Source: a virus
Strand: one strand, 5' to 3'
Virus record (IMG/VR): IMGVR_UViG_3300044648_000041
Span: 1 to 54,533 of that record
DNA length: 54,533 nt
Part shown: positions 9,101 to 17,366 of the stretch, one piece after another
How the letters are laid out: each line of letters opens with the position of its first letter
Numbering within the stretch: position 1 is the stretch's first letter
Notes under the pieces: generated by a model
The model's input: only the letters and a program-made list of their open reading frames with translations
The model's database searches: none
Told to the model about the DNA's origin: nothing
Translations under genes and position numbers: made by a program

Positions 9101-10807
9101 GTTCACTTCAGGCGTGAACCGCCCCGCCTTGTTCATTTGTTCCAGTATCGTGTCGTGTACTTTCTGAACGTCGGCTTGGTACTCTTCTGACGCGGCGGCG
9201 TCCGCCATGAGTTTTTCGGCGTCTTTGGTCATGCCGTCTTTTTGCGTCTTGTAAAACTCTTGCGCTTCGGTGTATGTCATGCCTTCAGGGGACGCGCGCA
9301 AGTGGTTGAGTAATCCTTTTTCCGCGTCGGTGCCCACTACGTAGGTGGCGTAGTCCGCAAGCGATATGCGTACTTCGCCGTTCGTCTTCATGGCTTCGCC
9401 TAGCTGTTGCACGACTTCCGGCATTTTCCGCATCAGTTCATCTTCGGTAATTCCGGACTGGTTGAAAACATCATTCAACACCTTGCCGTCCACGTACACG
9501 TCCGACAAGTTGCCGTCTTCGGCCATGGTTTCCATGAAGTCATGGAAGGCTTGCGGGTCGCGTTCTTTCAACGGGTGCGTAGCTGCCATCGTCCCTAGCT
9601 GTTGGATAGCTAGGTGGTGTTCTTCCGCGCGTTGTGCCTGTTGCAATTCCAGTACCGATTTACGTTGTAATGATTCAATGCCCTTGGCTACTACCTTCGC
9701 GCCGCCTACCTGAATGGACCCACCTACAGCGGTGGCCACCAGGGTTTCCAGTGCGGCTTCGGGGCGTTCGGCTATGTACTCGCTAAACGGCTTTTCAGGG
9801 TTCAGGGTCGCCCACTTGTCCAAGTCTTGAAGGTGGGTGGCTACTTGTTCCCCTACCCCTTCGCGTATCAAGAATTCTTTTGCGGTCCGGACCAATCCGG
9901 TTTTACCCGTCAGGTTCTTCAATAGGTTCCCCATTGGGAAGAGTTCGGTACCGTACTCGATTAAACCTTGTTTGGTGGCGTGGACCAGGGCGGCGTCCAG
10001 CGGTAGCCCCTTGTCCGTGGCTTCGCCCAGTGCGTTACCCGCTGTAATGCCCGACAACCCCGCCAGGACGGGCGTAGGCGAGCCGGTGGCCACCGATAGG
10101 GGTAACATCATGAGCGTGGTAGCTGCGGACTGTACGCCGCTGTACACGCCGCGTTCGATGGCGCCCATGCCCGACATATTCGGGGCAACGTCCCGCGCCA
10201 TGCCTAGCTGCCGGTTGCGGAAGTCCGCCGCCGAGCCGCGCATCATTTCGCCCACGTCCGGCAAGCCGGTAGCGTCCGCCAGTGGCTTGGTTACGTTGAC
10301 CGATAGTATGGAACTCGCCGCCTGTACGAACGACCATATAGCCGCGTTCGCCGTTGGGAAAGCCGCCGCTGCGGAACCGGCTAGGTTCTTGCCTACACCC
10401 AGTACGCTATCCGTTACGGACGGCAACCCCCGGGCGGTGTTTTCAATCTCGCCGAGCGTGAGCATGTCCTTACCGGCCACCGCTGCGTTATCGGGGTTCT
10501 GTGCCCACTTCGCCAGGCCGGGGTACTTCGTCATAATCTCTTGCGCTTTCGCGTTCTTCAAGAACGCTTGTTCTTCGGCTTGTGCCGTGGGCGGGAGTAT
10601 GGCGGCGGGTACCCCTAGCTGCCCGCTGAGTTTGCGCCGCTTTGCTTCTTCCATTGGGTTCGCGCTAGCTGCGCGTTGGATGGACGAGCCGAGCGTATCC
10701 AGTTCGGTATTAGCCGGGGCGGTTACGGGTGGCAGTGGTGCGGGGGGTAGTCCTTTGCGCTGGTTGTCGATGCTGTCCAGTATCTTTTCGTAGTCGTATT
10801 GTGGCAA
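3176..10807 (-). CDS. Giant polyvalent internal virion protein (2543 aa)
   Basis: This is the largest gene, 14% of the genome, at the end of the internal-virion block where ejection proteins of short-tailed phages lie. The start is TTG at 10807 after AAGGGGTG. Visible pieces: Ala-rich hydrophobic stretches near residues 150 and 230; a GNAT acetyltransferase-like segment about 620-720 (RGKGSARKAMEQFL, KFYESLGF); an ART-like segment from about 736 (VFHGTPHVW, FGWGWYSAE, then GNRYLDGGSR near 990); a zinc-protease-like LHEGGHFYLE near 1077; a second ART-like segment about 1254-1310 (ITIYRAVSEGG, SSPTGDAEEAIYAP); long Lys/Glu/Ala helices; and a conserved-looking C-terminal region (QRGSPLQKIFTNFYSYFS near 2360) before hydrophobic segments. 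This matches the known idea of phage polyvalent proteins that carry enzyme domains into the cell with the DNA. Individual activities are inferred from motifs. Confidence 0.85.
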   Translation of the reverse strand: MPQYDYEKILDSIDNQRKGLPPAPLPPVTAPANTELDTLGSSIQRAASANPMEEAKRRKLSGQLGVPAAILPPTAQAEEQAFLKNAKAQEIMTKYPGLAKWAQNPDNAAVAGKDMLTLGEIENTARGLPSVTDSVLGVGKNLAGSAAAAFPTANAAIWSFVQAASSILSVNVTKPLADATGLPDVGEMMRGSAADFRNRQLGMARDVAPNMSGMGAIERGVYSGVQSAATTLMMLPLSVATGSPTPVLAGLSGITAGNALGEATDKGLPLDAALVHATKQGLIEYGTELFPMGNLLKNLTGKTGLVRTAKEFLIREGVGEQVATHLQDLDKWATLNPEKPFSEYIAERPEAALETLVATAVGGSIQVGGAKVVAKGIESLQRKSVLELQQAQRAEEHHLAIQQLGTMAATHPLKERDPQAFHDFMETMAEDGNLSDVYVDGKVLNDVFNQSGITEDELMRKMPEVVQQLGEAMKTNGEVRISLADYATYVVGTDAEKGLLNHLRASPEGMTYTEAQEFYKTQKDGMTKDAEKLMADAAASEEYQADVQKVHDTILEQMNKAGRFTPEVNAAYAVPFREFYAVNAAKMGMTPSQLYEQLPLNFAPMNAGNILNQGEDAFDFSASNEGNVPKPDVKVGDTTIQYGFDFTGEKLKIYSVRTPQAKRGKGSARKAMEQFLQQADREGKTVYLDASALDKKTSTAKLVKFYESLGFVLTGKRANALGEPEMKREPQVLNQSVFHGTPHVWAPEPGFPHGRPRLDKMGTGEGAQAFGWGWYSAENQGVADDYRKTLSGPHNRSLDADVNTSVVIEDMSGDGDWRVALRSPTRMIGSAVMATESLTNADFESAQEAYEYAKKQGWINSTDKHAFAMMGDEDRLQPIDSLDNASGQIVVYDPGTLYTLDIPDSVLPRLLDWDKPLSEQTPEVREALEQFKARLKGKRVLDKYLESINLEWNELTGADLYNEILDRRAPNDNVIYGISPEIDAALDEGHDNKAAALYLNSLGIVGNRYLDGGSRVDGKGTYNYVLWDQATIDKVALIERNGEKLDAMRELAQGNRAGYNPDTFTISLLKGADLSSTLHEGGHFYLEALADLASRPEAPQQIKDDFRKTLDWFGITGNENLEAGTRGGDLGQSPNVISLQKRLKAADAKIMNSQYGTPERDVAEKEAAKIRAELSKLTGDPYGETKKAKIQRPPTDALDAEYTTPDEIPNNVWDWVSNNTSLLYGDASDAVRLWRIVDTLQDERYPDDDITIYRAVSEGGEIRPGDWVTVDYRYAEEHLRKSLNGRGQILEETVNGRDVLSSPTGDAEEAIYAPRVLSGPRNTLNQGGDPGTPGELPPGRTPEEVWRSMSLDQKRPYHEQWAQSFERYMLEGKAPTTELQPVFARFRAWMLNVYRSLEKFLQQNPLAGKLNDEVRGIFDRLLAAEDNIRAAESVRSYAPIFENAEEAGITPKQFQDYLDLGEQATQQAIDDMSSRSLRDMKWLSNAKEKVIKELQNEAKAKRKAVEEEVHREVMAEPIELARTFLKTGETTDPETGDLIKAEAGFKLDSKAVAELFPASGLVTFDKDKLRGMTSTEGLSPELAAQMFGFPSGEALILELTTGETAKEKIQGITDQRMLERHGEMASEEDIQRAAEAAIHNEARARFMATGLKILSKSPLPVNQISKAAKAAAENTIASRKVRDLRPSQYQRAEAQANKEAMKLAGKDPQGAVHAQRAALLNNRLAKAAAEATKEVEKALRYVAKFQNKGTRDGLDPEYLEQIDDLLRPFEFKKGTSLKQIDKRQSLADWVSEQEALGFEPAIDPSKLDEAKLKSYKNMTMEELRGFVDSIKQVEHLGRLKKKLLTAKDQREFDAIVLEGLQSIEDNANRTVEEKATPTDAIGIAGKWWRQMTADHRKFSSIMREMDGGKNNGFMFNYFLKTMNEAGDNETQMKAEATEALAKLFSQIKKDPVPGNIYAKKRLVPGTNLSMSHEQRIMFAMNWGNEGNRQRLLDGGITGNRALSLPQAEAVLDTLTKEEWDFVQGVWDYIATYKDRVASLEKRLTGIEPQWIEPAPVQTKYGTYRGGYFPVKYDTELSSRSESFEAATDLRMGMKGAFNASATRNGFTKARAEAVINRPILLSYNAVAQHVSEVTHRLAWQEWLVDANRLLKALDNPIRQHYGAEILRTLRDTVVDIAAGDAPAKNGTETAINRLRVGSTVVGMGWRVTTALLQPSGLAQSWVRVGGKYIARGVKQFMKSPLTSGEFVNSKSKLMTDRGRTMQREINEVLNTIRAGDKVSAFKASYFTMIGKMQRMVDIPTWLGAYERATDELKLQDATTADERARIEEQAAALADQAVLDSQSGGQLKDLAKVQRGSPLQKIFTNFYSYFSATYNLNVEAVRRTNFKSPSQVAMLATDMLLLNTVPIVFSVALKELLKGGCGDDLECLGEKLASEQLNFLFGQMVLLREAGVAIDVAAGGQGFGYQGPAGLRFFADLYKLGAQTNQGEADIAFFKAANQVAGAILHYPAGQINATMEGIIAIEEGKVEGVNVLTALIAGPPKK

Positions 10808-10817
10808 GGTTCACCCC

Positions 10818-10997
10818 TTATTTTATGTCGGCCTGTTCGGCCATCTTTTCGTAATACCAAATATGGACCAGCGGGTAGTTACGTATACTTCCGTCTTCGA
10901 ACACTACTGCGAGCGTTGACCCTTCCTGGTAGAACGCGGCCACGCCTTCTACAACCAGCTTACACGTACTATCTTTAGGGCTTATGCGTAGTCTCAT
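10818..10997 (-). CDS. Small virion-operon protein, 59 aa
   Basis: A short ORF whose ATG overlaps the stop of the upstream 587-residue gene as ATGA and ends 10 nt before the TTG of the giant gene. The product (starts MRLRISPKDS, contains STLAVVFEDGSIRNYPLVHIWYY) looks like a compact beta-rich domain ending in a charged tail. I do not recognise the family. Tight coupling on both sides argues that it is translated and acts in particle assembly or ejection. Confidence 0.75.
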   Translation of the reverse strand: MRLRISPKDSTCKLVVEGVAAFYQEGSTLAVVFEDGSIRNYPLVHIWYYEKMAEQADIK

Positions 10998-12757
10998 CGT
11001 GGTATTTGTTTTGATAATTCGCTTTCGCCGCTCTGTAACTGTAGGTAGGCTTGTATCGCTTCCGCGTCGGTTGGTATTGTACGCTTCTTTAAACGTGCAA
11101 TGTGTTTCATTCCTGTAACGAAACCGTACGCGTCTTCCATTTTAGCAATATCATTGCCGAAAATTCCCTTCACCTGGGAATGGAACGCTGCCGGTACTGC
11201 CTTACGCTCCGGGTTGCGCTCGTAGGCTTCGCGTTCGTTGGCGCCGAAGAACCGCCCCGCTTCGATGTACACTTCGCTACCGGTCCGAAGTAACGCCTTC
11301 TGTTCTTCAAGGGTCGGCTTGCGCTTCTCCACTTCCAAAAATTCCTGTAGCTTGGATTCGACCACGCCCTTATATTGCCGTGTCTTCTGTGTGTCGCCTT
11401 GCGCGCTCGGGGGAACCGAGCTATTGAACAGGTCGCTATCTATTTGGAATTTGGCTACCCCTGCTTGTTGGTTTTTCTGTTCGGCTAGTAACTGCTTCAC
11501 AAGCGGTGCCCCTATCTGCGGCGACATGGCGTAGAGTTCCGCGCGCGACATGCTGGAAAACTCGGGCGATTCCAGCGTGTCCAGGAACTTGGCATACACC
11601 GCCGGGTCGTCTGCTTTCTTCGCCGCTGCGCGGTCGCTCGCTACCCGGTTGAACTCACTCGTGGAACGGGCTTGCCCGCGCAGGTATTCAGCCACTGGTC
11701 CCCGCTGTTCCGGCGTCAGTGCCCGGTACTCGGGACTGTTCAGTATTGCGTTCATCGCCGCGGTATTCGCCCCGCTGGTGGAAAACTTCTCTATTATGGA
11801 ACCCTTCGCGTTCGCGTCCTGTACCTTGACGGCTTGGGTCAACTGTCCATAGATTGATTGCGCTTGCTGGTGGATCCCCGGCGTATCGGCCTTGCTCACG
11901 AGATACGCTTCCACGTCCACGGCGCTTTTACCTGATTGCAACATCTTGAACGCTTCGGTGCCCAGGTCGCGCCCGCGGGCGAAGTCGGTAGCCGGTTTGA
12001 TTTGTCCTTCTATCGCCTTCTGTTGCTGCGGCGTCATAAACTCTTTATTGGCGTCGAAGTAGGATTTTGCGTAACCGGCGTTGTCCGCGTTCAGTGCCGC
12101 AATCACTACCGCCGAATGTACGCCGCCTTCAATCTCCTTTTGTTGTACTGCCCGACTGGTCGGGTCCGTTATGCCGAGCCGGTCCAAACGGTCGGCGGTC
12201 GCCACGTTCGCCTTAATTACGGCGGCTTCTACTGATTTAGGGTTTGACCAGTTGGTAGCCGCCGCGTTTTGGGTGGCTACCATCGTATCTTTGTATACCT
12301 GATCTTCGAAGTTTACCGCCTGAACAATGGCGTGTTGCATCATCCCGGCCTTGAACTGGACCTGTTGCTGTTTGGCGTTCTGTTCGAATAGCAAACGTTG
12401 CTGTGGCGTCAGTTCTTTGGATAGCCCGAGTACCGCGGTATCGAATTTCGATACGTAGCTTTTATGGTAATCCGGTTGCAATACACCGCCGTTCATTACC
12501 CGCTTGTACCCCTGTTCGCCTATGGTGAATTCTTGCTGGTGCGCTTCAAGCTGGTTGAGTGCGTCCTGGACCTTCAGCTTATCAAGCTGGTCCTGCTGGC
12601 GGGCGACCACGTACTGTAGGTTGTTGGCTTGGTTCGCCACCGCGCCGCCTAACCCTTCAAGGGCTTGCCCTACTTGCCCCGGGCGGTAGTTCGCTACGGT
12701 GGTGCTAGGTTGCGCGGCTACGCGGTTGAGTGCGTTGGGATCCGGTAGCTGCGGCAT
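10994..12757 (-). CDS. Internal virion / ejection protein, 587 aa
   Basis: A long, Gln/Ala/Lys-rich, predominantly helical protein between the gp14-like protein and the giant polyvalent protein. The start overlaps the preceding stop (TAATG). It has repeated helix-forming stretches (VVARQQDQLDKLKVQDALNQ, ELTPQQRLLFEQNAKQQQVQ) and no signal peptide. I see no lytic transglycosylase motif, so it may be a structural ejection protein only. Size, composition and location fit the second of three internal core proteins of T7-like or BPP-1-like podoviruses. The assignment is positional. Confidence 0.75.
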   Translation of the reverse strand: MPQLPDPNALNRVAAQPSTTVANYRPGQVGQALEGLGGAVANQANNLQYVVARQQDQLDKLKVQDALNQLEAHQQEFTIGEQGYKRVMNGGVLQPDYHKSYVSKFDTAVLGLSKELTPQQRLLFEQNAKQQQVQFKAGMMQHAIVQAVNFEDQVYKDTMVATQNAAATNWSNPKSVEAAVIKANVATADRLDRLGITDPTSRAVQQKEIEGGVHSAVVIAALNADNAGYAKSYFDANKEFMTPQQQKAIEGQIKPATDFARGRDLGTEAFKMLQSGKSAVDVEAYLVSKADTPGIHQQAQSIYGQLTQAVKVQDANAKGSIIEKFSTSGANTAAMNAILNSPEYRALTPEQRGPVAEYLRGQARSTSEFNRVASDRAAAKKADDPAVYAKFLDTLESPEFSSMSRAELYAMSPQIGAPLVKQLLAEQKNQQAGVAKFQIDSDLFNSSVPPSAQGDTQKTRQYKGVVESKLQEFLEVEKRKPTLEEQKALLRTGSEVYIEAGRFFGANEREAYERNPERKAVPAAFHSQVKGIFGNDIAKMEDAYGFVTGMKHIARLKKRTIPTDAEAIQAYLQLQSGESELSKQIPR

Positions 12758-13281
12758 TATTTAACCCCCGCCGCGTACCCGCCGTACCCCGACGGTCCGC
12801 TCATGCCGAACCACCCGCCGTTATTAAACCGGCTTGACGCCATAGCCGCGTTACCGGCGCCGGTCAACATGCTAGCAAGTGCGGCAATCTTGGAAGCCGT
12901 CTTCGATTGCTTGCCTTCGAATTCGGTAGCGTGCGCCTGGTTGCGCATCCCGCGTGCGCTTTCCCCGGCGTTGAACATTGCCATGCTCGCGTTCAACTGT
13001 CCTTCCCCGGCAAGCCCGGCGATAAGGCGAAGTACCGTTGGGTCCACTGCCCCGGCACCGGACGCCCCGGCCACGGCTAGCGCGCGCGACTGTAGAAGGT
13101 CCGAGGTTCGTAGCTGTGCTATCGCGTCCCGCTGCCCGGCTGCTTCCGCTTGTCCGGCGTTCTGCCGTAATTGTCCCGCCTGGTACTTGGAAGCGGCGAA
13201 CATTTGTTTGCCCTGTTCCAATGAACCAAAGGCGCTTAAGAGTGAACCGCCTATCGCGGCGGGTGCGGCTAGTTGTGCCAT
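12757..13281 (-). CDS. Internal virion protein, gp14-like, 174 aa
   Basis: Ala/Gly/Ser-rich protein with an N-terminal hydrophobic patch (AAPAAIGGSLLSAFGS), a Gln/Ala helix and a Gly/Phe/Tyr-rich end (GWFGMSGPSGYGGYAAG). This is the usual look of the small ejection protein in podoviruses. GAGGAAGT precedes the ATG at 13281, which lies 13 nt inside the upstream gene. It is the first of three consecutive genes expected to make the internal core and the channel through which DNA enters the cell. Confidence 0.75.
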   Translation of the reverse strand: MAQLAAPAAIGGSLLSAFGSLEQGKQMFAASKYQAGQLRQNAGQAEAAGQRDAIAQLRTSDLLQSRALAVAGASGAGAVDPTVLRLIAGLAGEGQLNASMAMFNAGESARGMRNQAHATEFEGKQSKTASKIAALASMLTGAGNAAMASSRFNNGGWFGMSGPSGYGGYAAGVK

Positions 13282-13628
13282 CGGTAAACTTCCTCCCCGG
13301 CGCTATTAATTTCCACAAACTGGAAACCGAAACGCGCCATTAATCTGCGTGCGCCTTTTTCTTGTGGGTTCGCAACTGCGAAAACTACGTTATATTTTTG
13401 CATAATGTCATATACCATGTAACCGGCTTTCAGTATAGTCTTTTTGTACTTGCGCGCCTCTTCTTTCATTTCCGAAAATGCTACTACATGGTTCCGGTCC
13501 AAGAACACCCCGGCGATACCGACCACCTTACCATCCAGTAACCCGACGACCGCACGTACCGACCGTATCGGCATTTTGCCGTAGAACTCTTCTACGTGCT
13601 TCTGAGTCGCGGGCACCAGTTCTATCAT
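13269..13628 (-). CDS. GNAT-like acetyltransferase-fold virion protein, 119 aa
   Basis: The ATG at 13628 overlaps the nozzle-gene stop (ATGA). The sequence begins MIELVPATQKHVEEFYG and shows a GNAT-like layout: VGLLDGKVVGIAGVFL as strand pair, a central helix, AVANPQEKGARRLMARFGFQF as the C-terminal helix-strand. T7-like phages have a comparable acetyltransferase-like gp13 at this position between nozzle and core proteins. The canonical acetyl-CoA loop (Q/RxxGxG/A) is not obvious, so activity is uncertain and the role may be in assembly. Confidence 0.75.
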   Translation of the reverse strand: MIELVPATQKHVEEFYGKMPIRSVRAVVGLLDGKVVGIAGVFLDRNHVVAFSEMKEEARKYKKTILKAGYMVYDIMQKYNVVFAVANPQEKGARRLMARFGFQFVEINSAGEEVYRWHN

Positions 13629-16291
13629 GAGCGGTTGTTCCCCTTGTCTATGCTCACGACCGCTGCCATGACCGTACAGGGTCGCGGTGCCGCACCCTTC
13701 AGGTACAGCCTTGTGTCGGGGGACTGGAAGGAACCGTTTACCGGGAATGAACCCTGGTCGTAGCCCGACCATATGTAGTCCGCGGCTGTTTCCGTCCCGT
13801 CTTCCATCAATGGCATGTCGTCCAGATTATCCGCGTCTTGCCCGTACTGCAATCCTTGGTAGTGCGTGTTCGCCAGCACCAGGCCGAGCCGGTCTATACG
13901 TTTATTCTGCGTGAGCATGGTAGGACCGAATACCGCAATGCCTATCTTTGATGAGTTAAACCGGGCTTCGTACGGCAACCCAACCACCGCGTAAGTGGTG
14001 GCCGCTGAAAGGGTAATCGTGCCCGCGCCCGACACGGTGTACGTTCCCATGTCCTTGCTGTTCGCCCAAGCTACGACCGATTCGCCTATCAGGTGGCTGA
14101 GTCCGGTTATCGTCGTCGTGGACGCGCCGCTGTACGCCACGAACGAGTCCGCCATTTTGTTAGTGACTCCCCCGACGGCTTCCGTCGTCAGTGCCCATTT
14201 TTCAAGATACCGGACCGTGGACCCGTTTATCGTGCGCGCGACGACGTAGTACACTTCATCTTCTGGTATGCCAGGCAGCGTTACCACGTCTTCTACTAGC
14301 CCGTCCGTTTCCACCGTAACCAGACACTTAACGTCTTCCGCCCGGTCAAATATCAGCACGACTACCACCCCGTCGGAACGGACCAGGTGTACGCGCGTAT
14401 CCGGTCGCCGCTGGATCCCCATCCGTTCTATTCCGGGTAAGCATATTTCGGGATTAATGACAGTGAGTTCATTGGTCGTAAGCGTAGCGGAATCCGTCAC
14501 AACTTCCATGAGCCGTGAACCCGTGCGGTCCATGAACACGCCGCCCGCGTCTATCTTCGCCGGTTCAACGTTACTGGACCCGTAGGTGGTTGATTCACGT
14601 AGGTTGAAGTTTGTCGGTGTGAGCGGTTCTTCAAGGCTTGACGAGCGGCACAGGAATTCCGCACCTTGCGCCCCGAGGGTCAATGTCTGCAAGGGCAACA
14701 GCCAGTTAATTGTATCCACCGGACCGGACCCGATGCTACGGTTAATCGGTCCCGCGTCCCCCAGGTAGTCTTCGTCAAAGTCCGCGAAGCTGTCCACGAC
14801 TGAACCCCATACCTTATCTTTACCCGCCCACCACAACCGGGCACCGAAGAACGTTAGCGCCGAGGGGTACCCGCGGTAGTCCGACCACGAGCCTTCCGAC
14901 CAATCCGCGCTAGCGGTGGTTGAACCGAAGTCCTGCAAGACTATGGCTGTCATCGTCGTGCTGTTGGTATAATCAACGGCTTGGCAAATACCGGTTATAG
15001 AACCGGTAGAGATTGTCAAGACACAAACAGCGGTGCCGGATGTGTACGCTCCGGTTTTGATCCCCAGGCGGTAATATATGATCTGGTTGTCGAAACCGTC
15101 ATCCCACGAGATAGACGTATTGCCGGTCCATACGTTTACATCCGTCCACGAACCGGGTGCGCCGGGGGAACGTTGGAGCGTTATGCTCGCGGACCAGGTG
15201 CCCGAAATGGATACCCCAAAGATTCGGGAATTCTCAATACCCGTTACACGTATGGGGTCTGTGTAAGTATCCGCCGCCGCTATGCTTTTCGTTACTGTTT
15301 GCCCTTGCGAAGATATCTTGAACAAGGCGCCCGCGTGCGAGGTTTTAAAGTATGGCTTGGACGCGACCAGGTTTATACTCCCGCTTAACGCGGACGGTGC
15401 TAGCGTTATCGTGCTGGTGTTGATCGCGCGGAAAGGTCCGGTTTTTGCCACATAGTCAACTATCGACCAGCTATGCGCCGCGCGACGTTCAATTCGCAGT
15501 TGCCGGTGCGAGGTACCGCACGCCAGGAAAATAACATCGCCGGACTGTGCCGAACGAAGGCTATCAAAATGCGAGGTCGTAAGAGTCGTGGTTACTTCCA
15601 TTACCCCGGCGGATTCGATAGTGCAACGCGTAACGTAGTTCGGGTAGTTGTTCCGGGTGAACAAGCGAACGTAGGCTGTTGCTCCTGTTGGTGTGAACGC
15701 TATGGAATGGGTGCCTTTGTATAACTGTGTCTCTTCCACGTACTCTTCGCCGCCGGACGTGCTTCCCACTCTCAACAGTACGGAACCGATTGTTACCGTA
15801 ATACGCAAGGCGTGTTCGATGTTGCGGCTACCGAGCGGGACCGATACGGCTTGTTCGCGTATCGCCGCGTTCGTGCCGTTACCCGTTAGAATCATTTGAC
15901 TACCGCTGCCCCAGGTCGATGCGGTGCCTGTTTCGTCGCTGTCGGTCCAGCTTGACAAGTCGGTAGTAAACGTGCCGTTGGTTATCGCGGTCGTTACGGT
16001 CGGACGCGTTACCAGTGCGTCGTCTATCCATACGCGCATCACGTTATCCGTGAGTTCTATCAGTGCGGTGTCGGTGGTGGAAAATACGAAGGGGATAAAC
16101 CGCGCGGCTAGGTTGCTCTTCGTGGCGCCGATGTACCCGAGTCCCGGGCGTATGCTCATTGGTCCGAGGGTGCGGGGCATCCAGTTACATTGTTCCTGTG
16201 CGGACATGGCGACGCGCTTGATATCCACGCGTGCCAGTGCCAGCGGGCTTACAACCCCGCGGTTGAATGTTAGCTGTACGTCTTCAGCCAA
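13625..16291 (-). CDS. Tail nozzle / tubular protein B-like, 888 aa
   Basis: Starts MAEDVQLTFNRGVVSPLALA, contains QCNWMPRTLGPMSIRPGLGY and continues as a long Ser/Thr/Gly-rich beta-structure. The N-terminal pattern (virion protein with NRGVVSP and an RPG motif) is typical of podovirus nozzle proteins equivalent to T7 gp12. It overlaps the upstream adaptor gene by 8 nt and the downstream GNAT-like gene by 4 nt. The protein should form the tail tube end below the portal and adaptor and hold the tailspikes. Confidence 0.85.
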   Translation of the reverse strand: MAEDVQLTFNRGVVSPLALARVDIKRVAMSAQEQCNWMPRTLGPMSIRPGLGYIGATKSNLAARFIPFVFSTTDTALIELTDNVMRVWIDDALVTRPTVTTAITNGTFTTDLSSWTDSDETGTASTWGSGSQMILTGNGTNAAIREQAVSVPLGSRNIEHALRITVTIGSVLLRVGSTSGGEEYVEETQLYKGTHSIAFTPTGATAYVRLFTRNNYPNYVTRCTIESAGVMEVTTTLTTSHFDSLRSAQSGDVIFLACGTSHRQLRIERRAAHSWSIVDYVAKTGPFRAINTSTITLAPSALSGSINLVASKPYFKTSHAGALFKISSQGQTVTKSIAAADTYTDPIRVTGIENSRIFGVSISGTWSASITLQRSPGAPGSWTDVNVWTGNTSISWDDGFDNQIIYYRLGIKTGAYTSGTAVCVLTISTGSITGICQAVDYTNSTTMTAIVLQDFGSTTASADWSEGSWSDYRGYPSALTFFGARLWWAGKDKVWGSVVDSFADFDEDYLGDAGPINRSIGSGPVDTINWLLPLQTLTLGAQGAEFLCRSSSLEEPLTPTNFNLRESTTYGSSNVEPAKIDAGGVFMDRTGSRLMEVVTDSATLTTNELTVINPEICLPGIERMGIQRRPDTRVHLVRSDGVVVVLIFDRAEDVKCLVTVETDGLVEDVVTLPGIPEDEVYYVVARTINGSTVRYLEKWALTTEAVGGVTNKMADSFVAYSGASTTTITGLSHLIGESVVAWANSKDMGTYTVSGAGTITLSAATTYAVVGLPYEARFNSSKIGIAVFGPTMLTQNKRIDRLGLVLANTHYQGLQYGQDADNLDDMPLMEDGTETAADYIWSGYDQGSFPVNGSFQSPDTRLYLKGAAPRPCTVMAAVVSIDKGNNRS

Positions 16292-16919
16292 TTAGGTTAC
16301 TCCGTGAACCGCGGTCGCCCCAACTCCCGCCGCGGCGTGCGCGTCCCCAGTTACCGGCGGGTAAAAATTGGGTGGCACCTTGCACGGCGTCCTTCGCTTG
16401 CGCGTCTTCTTTTGCCGTGTTCAATTGCATCATGATTGAACGCATGTCCAGGTTCGGGCGTATCCGGGCGGCTACCCGGGTGGCGAGGTACAGCGACACG
16501 TACAGGGTGAACGTTTTCGGCCACCGGGAATAATCGTAGCCGTACTCCGCGTGGTTCGACACGTAGCTTATGTATATATCGTCTACGTTAGTGAACCAGT
16601 AACCCGTCTCTTCGACTACTGCCGTCAACGGGTAATTGAAGAACTCGTCCCCGCATAGCTTGGATAACTTCACAAGGTCTGTAGGCTTTTCAAACGCACG
16701 GTTGTAGCCGAAAGCCGGGGTAACACTGGATGTGTAGCTTATCTTAGACGTGCGCAACGCGAATTTCCAGTGCGCGTGTTCCAGGCAGTAATCGCGCGCG
16801 TCCGTCCACACTTGGTCCAGGATACGCCGGGGTTCGGTGTTCTCGCTGGTGGACGCCAGCAACCGTTCCCCGATGTGCCCCAGGGCGTCGTTATAAAGCG
16901 ATAGCTGCGTTGCGGCCAC
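16284..16919 (-). CDS. Head-tail adaptor, tail tubular protein A-like, 211 aa
   Basis: Starts at GTG 16919, one base overlapping the upstream stop. Sequence signals are QLSLYNDALGHIGERLLAS, then a Trp-rich segment DYCLEHAHWKFALRTSKI and YLATRVAARIRPNLDM, the pattern of T7 gp11-like adaptors that sit between portal and nozzle. The C-terminus is basic and Gly/Arg-rich (RARRGGSWGDRGSRS). It lies directly upstream of the nozzle gene, as in related podoviruses. Confidence 0.85.
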   Translation of the reverse strand: MAATQLSLYNDALGHIGERLLASTSENTEPRRILDQVWTDARDYCLEHAHWKFALRTSKISYTSSVTPAFGYNRAFEKPTDLVKLSKLCGDEFFNYPLTAVVEETGYWFTNVDDIYISYVSNHAEYGYDYSRWPKTFTLYVSLYLATRVAARIRPNLDMRSIMMQLNTAKEDAQAKDAVQGATQFLPAGNWGRARRGGSWGDRGSRSNLIG

Positions 16920-17347
16920 TAGCCTACTTCAGCCTGAAACTGCGTGAGCCACCCCAACGCTTCGCCCTTGGTGGCGAACCCGTCCTTGATTACTTCTTTG
17001 TCGCTGTTGCGTTCGACCGACCATTTACGCTTCGGTCCGCGCCATTCCACGTTATGCGAACTGGTGCCCGCCGGTTGCTCGTCGGGTGCGCTTTCCGACA
17101 ATTCGACAAAACGCAAGGGGAAAACTTTAACCCACTGCTTGCCGGTCGATACCACGAATAGTTCCGCGAACCATGCGCCGTCTTCCGACACTACTTCGAT
17201 GCGGTCGCCGGGGCGAAAATTTGAAGCGATGTGTTTCCAGTATTCCGGTACCAAAATGTTCTCGTACGGTGTTCCGTGTTCCGGTGTTGCTGAGTAGATA
17301 TTACGTACATATTCGGCGCCCGTTACACGGTGTTTTGTTATGTGCAT
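16919..17347 (-). CDS. Hypothetical virion-module protein, 142 aa
   Basis: ATG start at 17347. The first part, ending near FPLRFVEL, is beta-rich and SH3-like (FRPGDRIEVVSEDGAWFAEL). The C-terminal part (WRGPKRKWSVERNSDKEVI, GFATKGEALGWLTQFQ) looks like a small mixed domain with a final helix. I do not recognise a family with certainty. It is the first gene after the capsid-operon terminator and precedes the adaptor. A structural or assembly role is inferred only from its place. Confidence 0.7.
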   Translation of the reverse strand: MHITKHRVTGAEYVRNIYSATPEHGTPYENILVPEYWKHIASNFRPGDRIEVVSEDGAWFAELFVVSTGKQWVKVFPLRFVELSESAPDEQPAGTSSHNVEWRGPKRKWSVERNSDKEVIKDGFATKGEALGWLTQFQAEVG

Positions 17348-17366
17348 GTGTCGTTACTCCATCATT

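Noticed and set aside
9837-10793. 318-codon plus-strand ORF
   Set aside because: Antisense to the giant virion gene, no ribosome site, composition of a codon-bias shadow.
13628-13772. N-terminal extension of the GNAT-like protein to 13772
   Set aside because: Basic low-complexity translation of nozzle-gene codons; the ATGA-coupled start at 13628 gives the normal domain boundary.
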